64,000 bases of DNA, taken from Odiellus spinosus. Its lineage: Eukaryota > Arthropoda > Arachnida > Opiliones > Phalangiidae. Made by a program: the position numbers and the translations under genes. Shown piece by piece: positions 23,521 through 34,462 of the stretch. The stretch lies in NCBI GenBank assembly GCA_963920705.1, contig CAWUCO010000211.1, positions 1-64,000 of the forward strand, given 5' to 3'. The notes below the pieces were generated by a model that did not search any database, was not told the origin of the DNA, and saw only the letters and a program-made list of their open reading frames with translations. Each line of letters opens with the position of its first letter. Position 1 is the stretch's first letter.

Positions 23521-25049
23521 AGAGAATGAGTAAACTTTCTTCTCAGATTAAAATATTAACCCTGATATACGCATGAAGAAGAAATATTCTATTATAGGAA
23601 AACCAATTATAAGAATAATTGATTGTTTAATCATTCGAACTAAGGGAAACCTGACACGTGATATATGATGTATTGTAAAGGGGTAATGACGTCATTGTAT
23701 TAATGTTTACTATTTTCTTTGAATTACATAATTCCAATAAGAAAATTGTATGCCCCTGCGAAACTTAGGGTAGGCTTTCATGTAAGGCTTCGGTGTACTA
23801 CAGGTAAGCCCCCTATACAGGGACACCCCTCTCACGTGAGCAAGCAAATATCTTAGCTGTACGACTTGTAGTTTGGGAGGTACATCCTATGTTATTCATA
23901 TGGACAACCATATTATTCCTATGGGTACTATTTTTAAGCTGTAAAATATTACAAATTCGTATTCGGGTGTGTACTATAGTGTATGTTGATCAACATGTAT
24001 GAATAGTTTTAGCTATGTATATGAATACTGAGAAGGCATGGATATATTACGGTATGTTTGTGTACCTGTGTGTTATATTGAGTTTGTATTAGAAAATATG
24101 TATTATATTGAATTCAACAGCTCTTATTCAATAACGCTAGAATATAAAAGGACTTCCATCAATGATCAAGAATTAGGAGATCAAGAGGTTGTTTAACGTC
24201 AAGTTGAAGTGATTGTTTATACTCAACAAAAATATTTAATTGTAAGTTAGAAGAGAAAATTACTGTTTTTCTTTTTAAAAATGTCATTTTATTTTACAGT
24301 TCTATATTTATGAAACAGTACAATCTTTACGGAAAAGTTAACTTTTAATTGTTTTAATGTTCAAATCAATACTATTTCAAATAATAGATTTACTTAAACA
24401 TTTTCACCTTCATGGATATTATATCCTCCAAATTCACAAATGTTTTTGTTTAATATATGTTAACATATCTTTAACGTAATTTTATCATATTTATACATAA
24501 CTCGAGTAAACCTTTTTCAATTATACATATAAATGTTTTAAATATTATGTAAATGAAATATTTTTAAATTAAATTAATCGAGTTGCAATACATGGAAAAT
24601 AAAATTCAACAAATTTCTTATACAGAAGTAAAGGTAATTTGATGGTTGCTTGTTTTTGTCAAAAACATCTCTAATTGGAGCATTCATCTAGTCTTGAAAT
24701 CTGTCAGTTTTATATATAACTCAACATAACAACCCAAAATACTCTCTAGTAATTTTTTTCATTAATTGTAATAATGAATTTTTTAATATTTTACAATATT
24801 TATTTTAATGAGAATTACGGTTAGATACATTTAGTATCTAATGAAATAATCCAGAATAATCTCTAATAACTTTTCATTGATTGGTATAATTTATTTTATT
24901 ATAATATTTTTGAGTTTAATAAGGTAATGCGGCAAATTATCAATGGATAATTCGTTATTTTCGTTGTAGCATTACGAATAGATCTCACTTTTTTAATAAA
25001 AAAATTTTAAAATATAAAATTTCAATGATTTGAATAATAATATCTTTCT

Positions 25050-26357
25050 CTAAACGTCTTTAAAACGTTTAAAATGCAAAATGGTAATTGTTTTACCAAG
25101 CTTGAATGGTATATTACTACCAACATCAGTTGTAATATCTATATCGACAACATCAAACGTAGGTGTTTTAAGGGGATAATAATTAATAGGATTAAACATT
25201 AAATCATGCGTAATATTATTCTTATTATCAGGTCTAGGGATCCTTTGTAATAAGTCTCCCCATTTATCACCTATAATCTGTCTTTTTATGAGACTAGTAT
25301 TTACGAACGAATTCTGTATACCTCTGTTTATATCAGCCATATATTTTCCACATGTATTATGCGTTAATTCTTTATCAATTTGTGTATAATCAAAACCTAA
25401 CATGAGACCTAATCCAGGATTGTTTTTAGGAAAAAGAATGCTAAAATTATCTCGCAAAAAATTTTGTTGATCCGATATATGATAAAATGGTTTTCTTTCG
25501 TCAATTATCCCCAATCCACAAAGCAACGTTACCATTCCATTACTATTTTGTTGAAAATCAAAATATTGTCTCGTTCTTGGTGAAAAACACTCTTTCATTC
25601 CATTTAAAACACTCGAGATATTTTCGTACATTCCATGTTGAAGTTGATAAGTTTTAGTTTGATACAAAAGATTATCGATACACTCGTGCCCCATTAACGT
25701 GAGAGGTTTATAACTTTTTACCATTTGACGAAGATAAAACGGAGGAAATTCACAGGTGTCGAGTCTACGTATGGTCGGGTCTAAAGGCCGTACGCCAACG
25801 ATAGTTTCCTCCGTTAACCATTTATCATAAACACTAGAATCTAAACCTAATAAATCGCAATAAACTTTAGGAAATTTAACAAAAGTTTCTCCATTGGGTT
25901 CTTTAAATTTAACAACAAAACGTTCTTGTTCCTTTACGATATCAATTTGAAATTCTATCGCGTCTTTCACTTTCTCGTTGTTTATAGATGTATGCATTTG
26001 TTTGATAACTTTATGATAAAGACTCTTACCACTATTACCTTTCACAATAACAGTTTTAGCGTTTAAGGTCCCTTCATATATTTCATACTTAAAATCTAAA
26101 TCAACCATTTTGACAATGAAGGTATCGGAAGAATTGGTTATATTATCCCATTTTGAAGGCATACTTATATCCGATAATCCGACTCCCCATTGTCCATGTC
26201 CTAAATCAATTGATACGGGCAATTGATTAAAATAACTAGTACTAGTGTTTTTAGGGTATTTCTTCATCGAAGACTCACTCGTCAGAGTTAAAAAGAGAGA
26301 ATCGTGTTTAGGAACGAACGAATCCATGTTTCTAACGTTAATGAAATTTAATCTCAT
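25050..26357 (-). CDS. Virion-protein-like 435-residue protein, copy 3 (diverged, intact)
   Basis: Same length and frame as the copies at 4,015 and 6,695, but with about 20 residue changes, among them Arg to Gly before the WGVGL motif, SK to EE, RD to SY, Pro to Gln and Asp to Val at the last residue. No stop or frameshift has arisen. Many of the nucleotide changes appear to be nonsynonymous, which argues against strong recent purifying selection and for young age, relaxed constraint or positive selection. Similarity to copies 1 and 2 extends downstream through the arm to 23,880 and beyond. Upstream it stops at about 26,418, where a GC-rich hairpin begins. Confidence 0.6.
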   Translation of the reverse strand: MRLNFINVRNMDSFVPKHDSLFLTLTSESSMKKYPKNTSTSYFNQLPVSIDLGHGQWGVGLSDISMPSKWDNITNSSDTFIVKMVDLDFKYEIYEGTLNAKTVIVKGNSGKSLYHKVIKQMHTSINNEKVKDAIEFQIDIVKEQERFVVKFKEPNGETFVKFPKVYCDLLGLDSSVYDKWLTEETIVGVRPLDPTIRRLDTCEFPPFYLRQMVKSYKPLTLMGHECIDNLLYQTKTYQLQHGMYENISSVLNGMKECFSPRTRQYFDFQQNSNGMVTLLCGLGIIDERKPFYHISDQQNFLRDNFSILFPKNNPGLGLMLGFDYTQIDKELTHNTCGKYMADINRGIQNSFVNTSLIKRQIIGDKWGDLLQRIPRPDNKNNITHDLMFNPINYYPLKTPTFDVVDIDITTDVGSNIPFKLGKTITILHFKRFKDV

Positions 26358-26418
26358 ATTTCAGTCTAATTAATACATCAATGAATTTAAAAAATAGCAT
26401 AACGAACGACAATATTGG

Positions 26419-28068
26419 CCACCAAAACGCCCGAGGCGCGAGCGCGAAATCCCGAGATTTCCCGTTTTGTTGGGCAACACTCCTCTCTCGTCTCTCTCGT
26501 TATCTCTGTTTCGGCTTTAAAGGTCTAGTTATGGATTTTTAAATTTTCTGATTAACTTGTATTATAGCGTTTCTTAACCTTTGGCTTAGAAAATAAAAGC
26601 CGTTATATTATATTGACTAGTTATTATAACAAGAATAAAATTAATTCACGTTTTTTTCTAACGCTCTATCTATTCATTTGAATTTGGCATCGGTGAAAAC
26701 CATATATCGGGTAATTGAGTGTGTTCAAAACTAGTGAACGTATATCTTGAAGCGTTATGACTAATAATATATAATAGGAGGATATATCGTCAGCTAACCA
26801 AAAAATCTTCGGATGCTACTAAAAGAAAGAAAATCGAAGTCCTTTAATGAAAATAGCTGTGATAGATCTTTCATAAGTGTCAGTGTCAAGTAACCTCAAC
26901 TATTTACATTAACACCCTCAAAATTGATCAAACTATCCACGCTCTGTTGAATACAATTCGGTGTTTTATTTGTAATAAGGTATTTTTTCTATGCTATTTA
27001 AAATAATTACAAGCTCCAAATACATTTTCGATTATAGCTCATTAAACTAACCGATCAAAATCTTTCATTATTTTGGAAAGAAACACAATTTTATTTTAAG
27101 GTGAGTCTGCTACTTATTTTTCTTAGATTCAGTCAAGCGGTGAAAGATTCTTCCAATGCTATAAAATTTAATCCACTTAATGTAAAAGCATTTTACCTTG
27201 GGTCAAAACCAACTTGAAAATATAAACTGCATAAAAACGCCATCTCGAACTAAACAGCTTTGACCAAGAAAAAATTAACCTAGAGATATATTATTTACTG
27301 TTTAATATAAAAAATGTTAAAATCGAAAGTATTTATCATGCATCGAATATATCCAAAGGGAACTTAATAAGATTGATTATACTTATTATTAAAAGATTTT
27401 GGGTGTTGGTAAAAATGCCTTCACGATGAAACTAATCAGGCATAAGAAAAAAGAGCTCAAATTCCCGGCTAGTTATTCGAACGAATAAGCTATTGAAATA
27501 CTGTATCAAGTAATGATGTTTTAAGTTATCATTGAAGCGTATAGCTTACTCGTCAAAAAGTAAAGCTAGGGTCCGCGGGAGATTTCAATGTTAAAAAGAT
27601 GTTAATTTAATATGACCATTGTATTAAATCTAATTAAATTTTTATAGCTGTATTTCCCAGCCTGTTCAATACTATAATATTTAATTAATTTTGCACTTGA
27701 TGCTGATTGGTTTCATTTTACGGAAATTTCGGGTGCTTGAAAACCTTACCATCTGGACAAGTATTTCCTCAAAAGTAACTTTCATTAATAAACAATGTTT
27801 GTTAAGTTATTCGGGTTTTAGAATGTTAATATTTTACGTAAAATAGACTACGCGAACCAAGATTTTAATTACTTTTCTTCGAAGTTTGAGTGAATATGGG
27901 CTATGTTAAAGGAAACTATGAATTAAAATGGAGATTTTGAGTCTATTTTCGACTAGGAAAAACAACATTTTGAATAACTTTTAAGCTAATCATTATAGCT
28001 ATATGAAAACTAGGTCTCTTACGTAAAGGAATGTGGAGAATCGAGTGATAATGCCCAAATTATTCTCA
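26419..28068. other. Flank between the two large elements: no gene
   Basis: Starts with a GC-rich imperfect hairpin (26,419-26,474, arms CCACCAAAACG and CGTTTTGTTGGG) exactly where similarity to the inverted arms ends. The rest is AT-rich without reading frames or recognisable repeats. Confidence 0.6.
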
Positions 28069-28708
28069 AAAGAACAACAGCAACTCCCCATAAGAGTCTG
28101 GGTCCACGTAATGTTAAAAATTTTCGTCTCTTTTATGATAAATTCGTATTATATTATTAAAATAGGGTAGTTGGGGGATAATTTAAAGCTAAAATTCGAG
28201 CTCACAACTGTAAATTTTGGGAATTACAACGAATGAAAGGTTTCTTCCATAATGTAAAGAATAGGAAGAATCTATGACTTCCGTGCCGGATATGAAAGCC
28301 TTCCCCGACACGAAAATCTTGAACGGTTATTATTTTAGATTCATAATTATGTTAGGAAAATATTAGGAAAGAATTATTTTGTAACTGCCACGGGTATAGT
28401 GCTGGCGGCAAAATGAAATTCGTATATTTTTGGTCTACTATGCCTCGAAATCCTCGAAAACGCCTGTAGAAGTGTTCCACTTGTCAAGCATTCATGCAGT
28501 AGGCTTTTGCTAGCTTTACAGGGGCCGTGCAAAGACTATATAGCTTACTTGAATAGTCTTTGGTGTATAAGAAACTCGAAAAATAAATAGAGAAATCATA
28601 CCAATTAGAAGATACTGGAGTAGTATCATTAATTTTTATTTCATATTAAACAAAACACACTTGTATAAAACGGACAAATTATTCATTTAACGCTAAGGTT
28701 TTCTACGT

Positions 28709-30956
28709 TTAACGTATGTCTGGTAGTTCAAGCTCAGTGGCATCTTCACACACTACACGCAATTTTGACTGGTACCAACTGCCTCGATCTTCATGGCGAC
28801 GATAACCAAGATACCAGATTACGCTGCTAACGTGAACACAAGTACCTATCGTCAAACTACCACCTTTGCAATTGCAATACCAGCCTTTAATGGCATTTGC
28901 ACCTGTCCCGTTCGGTACATAACGAATTAGAGCTTGGTGAACAGCTGAGGTGGAAAATTGACCAGGCACGCGTATACGAATTAAGTCATGTTCAACTTTG
29001 GACACTTCGACGCTGAAAGAGCCGGATTTCTCTATAGTCAACGCCACATAAGATTCAGCGCGTTTCGTTTTAAAGTCGCTCATTACCACCTCACGTACAT
29101 CACTTTCACGAAGTACAGGGAAGTCTTGAAATTCACTATCCTCAATTCGTTGCCATTTAGACGGTTTGCGAAGCAGATTATCGCGCTCAACTACTTCCTT
29201 AAGAGGATTTTCTTTCGTAGAGACTGCCAGCATTTTTTCGACGGAGTCTTCCCAGGAACCTTTAAGATGTAACTCCGGGTGGTAGGCGTTCAACAGCGCA
29301 GCAATTTGAAGAAGTTCCGGAACTAATGGTAACATATGCACAGGTATACGGTTTTGAAAAAAACGATACACCGTCTGCAAATGCCCATTCCTAACTTCAA
29401 CCGGCCACCTGAGGTACGTTACTTGTCGGGAACGATTAACTTCTTGCGTGTTTACTTGCTTCTCGCCTTTAGACAAGAACGAAGGCATTTGTAAATCCAC
29501 ACCCAGTTCAGTCAGTACGCTGTTGGAGTCTCGAAAACCGCGGTCTGCCAGTACAACGTCACCAACTTGATAGAAAGACTGGAGTTCTTCTCTCTTTTTG
29601 ATAGAATGGTTTAAAATGCGCGCGTCGTTATTGCGGCCATTAGCAAAGTAGGGTCCGATTATATCTATTATGTAACCCGTAGTTGTTACCATTAACATTG
29701 GCTTGAGGATATGCTGGCCTTTGTGCACACAAGGATTTGTGAAGAACGGTATAGTCCTTGGATCTTCCAACCTTGATATAGGTGCCATCTACAATGGTAA
29801 TAAGACAATTAGGCTTGTTGTTAGCAAAGAGTTTTACTGCTGCTCCAGATTGATGGTTTGTTATCAGATTGTCACGTGATAAGTGTTGCAGGCCAAAATG
29901 ATGTGGCACGAAATGCTCCGATAAAGCCATAATAACCGCGTTTACCGTGTTTGATACCGATCTTTCAGTTAAATGAAATAAAGTTGATAACACCTTATTG
30001 GAGATACCCAATCGTAATTTCACCAATAATACTGCTAGAGCTGTCTTCGACGAACAGCATCTGATGGTACGAATAATGTCCTCAATAGTCGAATGCAACT
30101 CTAGGAACTCGTGCAGGGACAATGAAGTTAATACTTTACAGTCTTCATCACTTTGTATGAAGTTGTCAAAGCTCGGCGTCCGTAGGTCGTTAACACGTTT
30201 CCTGAGGTCCTGTAATAGTTGCTCAATGTCCGTGGCAGTCATAATGGTTGATCTAGCGGAAACCTGAATTCCAGCAATTATTTCGGTGGGAAGCTCTCCG
30301 TTAACGAGATGCGTGGAGCACATTCGGTTGTCCAGATGAATAAATATGGCTCTTTCCACAAATATACTTGTTCTCACTTCGGCTTTTACCCTGGTTCGTG
30401 TACTAACACCGCAAATGAAGCAAGTCTTTGGCAGGGGCCGAACACAACTGTGCTTTATGGCAATAGTGTATGATGACGTACGCTTTCGTGGTAATTGCGA
30501 CGTTGATGGCTGAGGCATTGGTGACGGTGATGGATTAGATACTGTGGACTTTGTTGGTTCAGGTACTGTGGACGTTGAAGGCTCAGGTACTGTTGACGTT
30601 GATGGATTAGATACTTGCGTCATTTGTCTTCGTTTTTGTGGTGAAGACGATGACGTTGAAGAGCCATGATCACTAATGAAGGACGATTTGCTAGCATTTA
30701 AGAACGTTTGAAACTTTCGTGACAGACCCGAGCACTTTAAACAAATCTTCGTTGTTTTGCTATTAATTACAAGTGGTAATAACCCTTTACTAAAACGAAG
30801 AAAACGAGCAAAGCCAGCCTTTACGTGAGTGCCTATACCTCTACTTGTACTATTGGTAACTTTCCGATTGCACGCGTAACATGTATTTGGAGCCATCTCC
30901 AAATTCCAAGTGACTCTCACATTGATGTTATTGATAAGGAAAGTTCTTAAGATCAT
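28709..30956 (-). pseudogene. DDE_Tnp_4-type transposase with N-terminal Cys motif and C-terminal SWIM domain, one frameshift
   Basis: The N-terminus has a CYACNRK...CLKC arrangement that may bind zinc. It is followed by a low-complexity Ser/Thr/Pro linker with repeated STVPEP units (about residues 110-160), then a helix-turn-helix region (LRLGISNKVLSTLFHLTERSV). Catalytic residues: Asp in VDGTYI, Asp in VLADRGF and Glu in RWPVEVRNG. Near 29,725 a single-base shift moves the reading from one frame (ending 29,640) to the next (from 29,788). The C-terminus has CNCKGG...CVHVSS, the CxC-CxH pattern of a SWIM zinc finger. The acidic triad is intact. The layout fits the PIF/Harbinger-ISL2EU assemblage seen in invertebrates, but I do not know the precise family name. 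Confidence 0.75.
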
Positions 30957-31062
30957 GGTTCAAACCAGATATTACAATTTTTTTAATGTTTATAAAAACA
31001 GTTTTAATTATTTTTCGCCAACCTGGCTGGCAAAAAATATTAAAGACGTCTTTAATTAGTGA

Positions 31063-31443
31063 AGACTTCCCTGTACTTCGTGAAAGTGATGTACGTGAGG
31101 TGGTAATGAGCGACTTTAAAACGAAACGCGCTGAATCTTATGTGGCGTTGACTATAGAGAAATCCGGCTCTTTCAGCGTCGAAGTGTCCAAAGTTGAACA
31201 TGACTTAATTCGTATACGCGTGCCTGGTCAATTTTCCACCTCAGCTGTTCACCAAGCTCTAATTCGTTATGGTATTGCAATTGCAAAGGTGGTAGTTTGA
31301 CCAAAGGTACTTGTGTTCACGTTAGCAGCGTAATCTGGTATCTTGGTTATCGTCGCCATGAAGATCGAGGCAGTTGGTACCAGTCAAAATTGCGTGTAGT
31401 GTGTGAAGATGCCACTGAGCTTGAACTACCAGACATACGTTAA
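31063..31443 (+). pseudogene. Inverted duplicate of the transposase 3' end (SWIM region)
   Basis: Encodes the same stretch as the transposase C-terminus on the opposite strand, starting at FPVLRESDVREVVMSDF. A deletion of about 38 bp after the A-L-I-R-Y residues shifts the frame and removes the segment before the Cys-x-Cys of the SWIM motif; the C-terminal sequence can still be followed to the stop at about 31,443. It has no start or catalytic domain, so it is part of the inverted arm rather than a gene. Confidence 0.85.
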
Positions 31444-32083
31444 ACGTAGAAAACCTTAGCGTTAAATGAATAATTTGTCCGTTTTATTCAAGTATGTTTT
31501 GTTTAATATGAAATAAAAATTAAAGATACTACTCCAGTATCTTCTAATTGGTATGATTTCTCTATTTATTTTTCGAGTTTCTTATACACCAAAGACTATT
31601 CAAGTAAGCTATATAGTCTTTGCACGGCCCCTGTAAAGCTAGCAAAAGCCTACTGCATGAATGCTTGACAAGTGGAACACTTCTACAGGCGTTTTCGAGG
31701 ATTTCGAGGCATAGTAGACCAAAAATATACGAATTTCATTTTGCCGCCAGCACTATACCCGTGGCAGTTACAAAATAATTCTTTCCTAATATTTTCCTAA
31801 CATAATTATGAATCTAAAATAATAACCGTTCAAGATTTTCGTGTGGGGGAAGGCTTTCATATCCGGCACGGAAGTCATAGATTCTTCCTATTCTTTACAT
31901 TATGGAAGAAACCTTCCATTCGTTGTAATTCCCAAAATTTACAGTTGTGAGCTCGAATTTTACGTTTAAATTATCCCCCAACTACCCTATTTTAATCATA
32001 AAATACGTATTTTTCATAAAAGAGACCAAAATTTTTAACATTACGTGTACCCAGACTCTTATGGGGAGTTGCTGTTGTTCTTT

Positions 32084-32779
32084 GCGGATTCAGTTGAATA
32101 ACGCGAAAAACGAAAACTTGTTTTTGGTCGGCTATATGCGGAACCCTGCGAAGTGCTAAAGTCATATACCTAACTATATTAATATAACTACGAATCCCAG
32201 GAACAGTTATTATATTGACCAAAAAATATTTTGGGGTAAGTGTTCTACATTTGCTGGTCCAAATACTGATTATTAGAATATTATAAACTTTCTACATTAA
32301 GGAACATAAAATATCTTATAAAAATATATTTTGGTCCTTTATTCATCTTTCAATAGTAATGAATGCATATTTTCAAAATCTGTTTCTTTAAGTTTAAAGG
32401 TTTTATTCCTAGAACCAGTGAATGTGTGATCTAAAACTATGCATAGAATGAAGTTAAGAGGCACATGAGATATGTCCTCACCGAGAGGCTGCCCCACCGA
32501 TTATTATGCCCAGTCTCTTTTCGTAAACTTCATTCAAAAGTGGTTTTCTTCTTTAAATGTCTCTAGTATTAATGCGATGTACCAAGCCTATATATCATAC
32601 TTTGCAGTCACATACTACCCAATCGAGACGTTGAGAAATGAAATCAACTATTCACTTAGAATATATTTTGGGCAACTTTAACTCTTGCTCCAAATTGGTC
32701 TTCAGATAATCGGTATATCATTAACTCGGACATTGATATTGGCTCAAATATGTGGTGGTTTCAGGTTTCAATGATAGTT

Positions 32780-32810
<31 letters not shown>

Positions 32811-34111
32811 TTTTATTGGTTTCCAATTTTTACACAACATTAGATTAGAAAGGCCAAGTCGTTAAACGACTTTCAGGCCGTACAAGAGTTATGTGAAGAT
32901 TAATGAAAATTGTGTCTAAATTTTTTCTAAGATGAAATTGCGAATGTTTATACATGCCAAGGCTTAAATTCGGGGGAGGATTTATATCATTAAACATTTT
33001 TTATATTTACAGAGAATAGAGTTTAGTTTTAATGAAGATCTTGCAAGGGGAACTTCTAATATGTACTTTTTACAGGTAAAGTACTTTGCCAATTTACTTA
33101 AGCTGAAAGGATTATAAATAGTGTTGTTAATCGATTTTGTATGAATATCAGGCTAAAATATTCTCGGATTTGGTATATATCTAAAATTTTGAGTGTTTCA
33201 TAGATAGGCGTTGTATGTTCCAGATATGATACGGATTAGATTCATGAATATTTTCTAGGTTCTGCTTAACTCTAGTAAACTAAGAGCTCAAACAATACAA
33301 TTCGCAAATCGATACACCATCAGCTTCCATTTTAAACGGTTCCGTAAGAAATGAGTCTTTTTATAGTGTCAAAATTGACACAGTTTCAAAAATATCTTCT
33401 TGTAATAGATCGCGCTCATCCCGAGAACAGACAGTATTCCGTTCTTCCAAGGCACTCCGAAGAACTTGCATAGAACACAAGAATACGGAAGGTTCCGTTA
33501 CGGTCAAGCCTTTTACGGCGTAATTAGATCAATACTTCCCGATGTTTTCAAGAAATACTTATACAGTATTGGGTTTTAAGCTTACGGACAAGCGCATGGT
33601 AAAAATCTCTAATGCTTGATTAAATGAAATTAAGGAAATACTAAGGCTTCATTCAATTCATAACAGAATGTAATTTCGAACCACCGGGATAAGTCAGTAC
33701 CTCTTGCGCTAATCTAGGAGGACAATGTACTTGGCAAAAACTGTGATAGATGCGCGTCAGGAACGTACGGACTCGACCCTACAGGATACAAATTTTGGGA
33801 GACAAAAGTCTCGTTTTCATTAAATTATTTGCAATAGTTTCTATTCAATTTTGGAATCTCGGAGATTGCGAGTGTAATAGCGTTGTTTCGTTGGATAATT
33901 TCTGCGGAGGTCATTCTCAAACTGGCCAATGTAAATGTCGACCCACCCTCGCTCTTTTTTTAGACGGACCAAGGATAAACTTCTTGTTTTGTCTTGAGAT
34001 AAAATTACAAGCCTATCATAATACTAATTAGTTTTGAACACTTTCTTTGTCCTTCACTGTTCTCCCAGTAAGACTCAAAAAACCAGTTTCGGTTATTTCC
34101 CAATCCAGGTA
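32084..34111. other. No gene recognised; AT-rich with a microsatellite
   Basis: Holds an (AAT)n run at 32,781-32,811. Frames at 32,472-32,681 and 33,750-34,031 show no family resemblance and I treat them as chance. Confidence 0.5.
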
Positions 34112-34462
34112 TTTTTTTTTTTTTTTTTTTATTGCAGTTAAATATCACAATTACAAGTATTGAAATTATAATTAGGGATAGCGTGAAGAACTTCCCACCA
34201 AAATAAACCAAAGGTTTGTGCTATGGTGGGGTTTGTTAATCATGGTTTCATGTACCACGCAAAAACAAAAGCAAAACAAAAGACAGTCAATAAAAAATAG
34301 AATATAGATGTAACAAAGTTATCTAGTTACAAAAAGATATAATTAAGTCAGTGTTTATTTCAGTCTTCTCTTATCTTCTTTCACAGCACAGCGTCGGGCG
34401 TAAAATTAATCGAAAACGCCACTGTCTACTAGTGACTATAAGAATGTACGGTTTTACATTAT

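Larger units (their letters stand above)
6636..26418. mobile_element. Large (about 20 kb) element with 7-8 kb inverted arms
   Basis: The left arm (6,636-14,412) and right arm (19,555-26,418) are inverted copies. Matching anchors are: the virion-like gene; the block around 9,200-9,500 opposite 23,520-23,880; satellite arrays; the about-200-bp units; the 108-bp unit; and the inner end GAGCTAACTCCCGCATTCC (left copy reversed at 14,394-14,412, right at 19,555). Arm similarity falls towards the centre and the left arm carries about 1.7 kb extra (12,640-14,367). The inner segment 14,413-19,554 is not mirrored as a whole. I see no polymerase, integrase, packaging ATPase or protease. I infer a non-autonomous or decayed large transposon or endogenous virus-like element; a segmental inverted duplication is the alternative. 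Confidence 0.55.
28069..32083. mobile_element. SWIM-domain DDE transposon with about 1-kb inverted arms
   Basis: Both ends read AAAGAACAACAGCAACTCCC inward, and similarity between the arms runs from 28,069 to about 29,131 and from 31,063 to 32,083. The right arm lacks about 38 bp within the coding part. A third copy of the same end starts at 63,963. The arms include the last third of the transposase coding sequence, so the right arm is an inverted duplicate of the 3' end rather than a normal short terminal repeat. I found no convincing target-site duplication. Confidence 0.8.

Noticed and set aside
6636-26418. Complete Polinton/Maverick
   Set aside because: I searched both strands for polymerase B, integrase, ATPase and protease motifs and saw none, so only a relationship through one gene is proposed.
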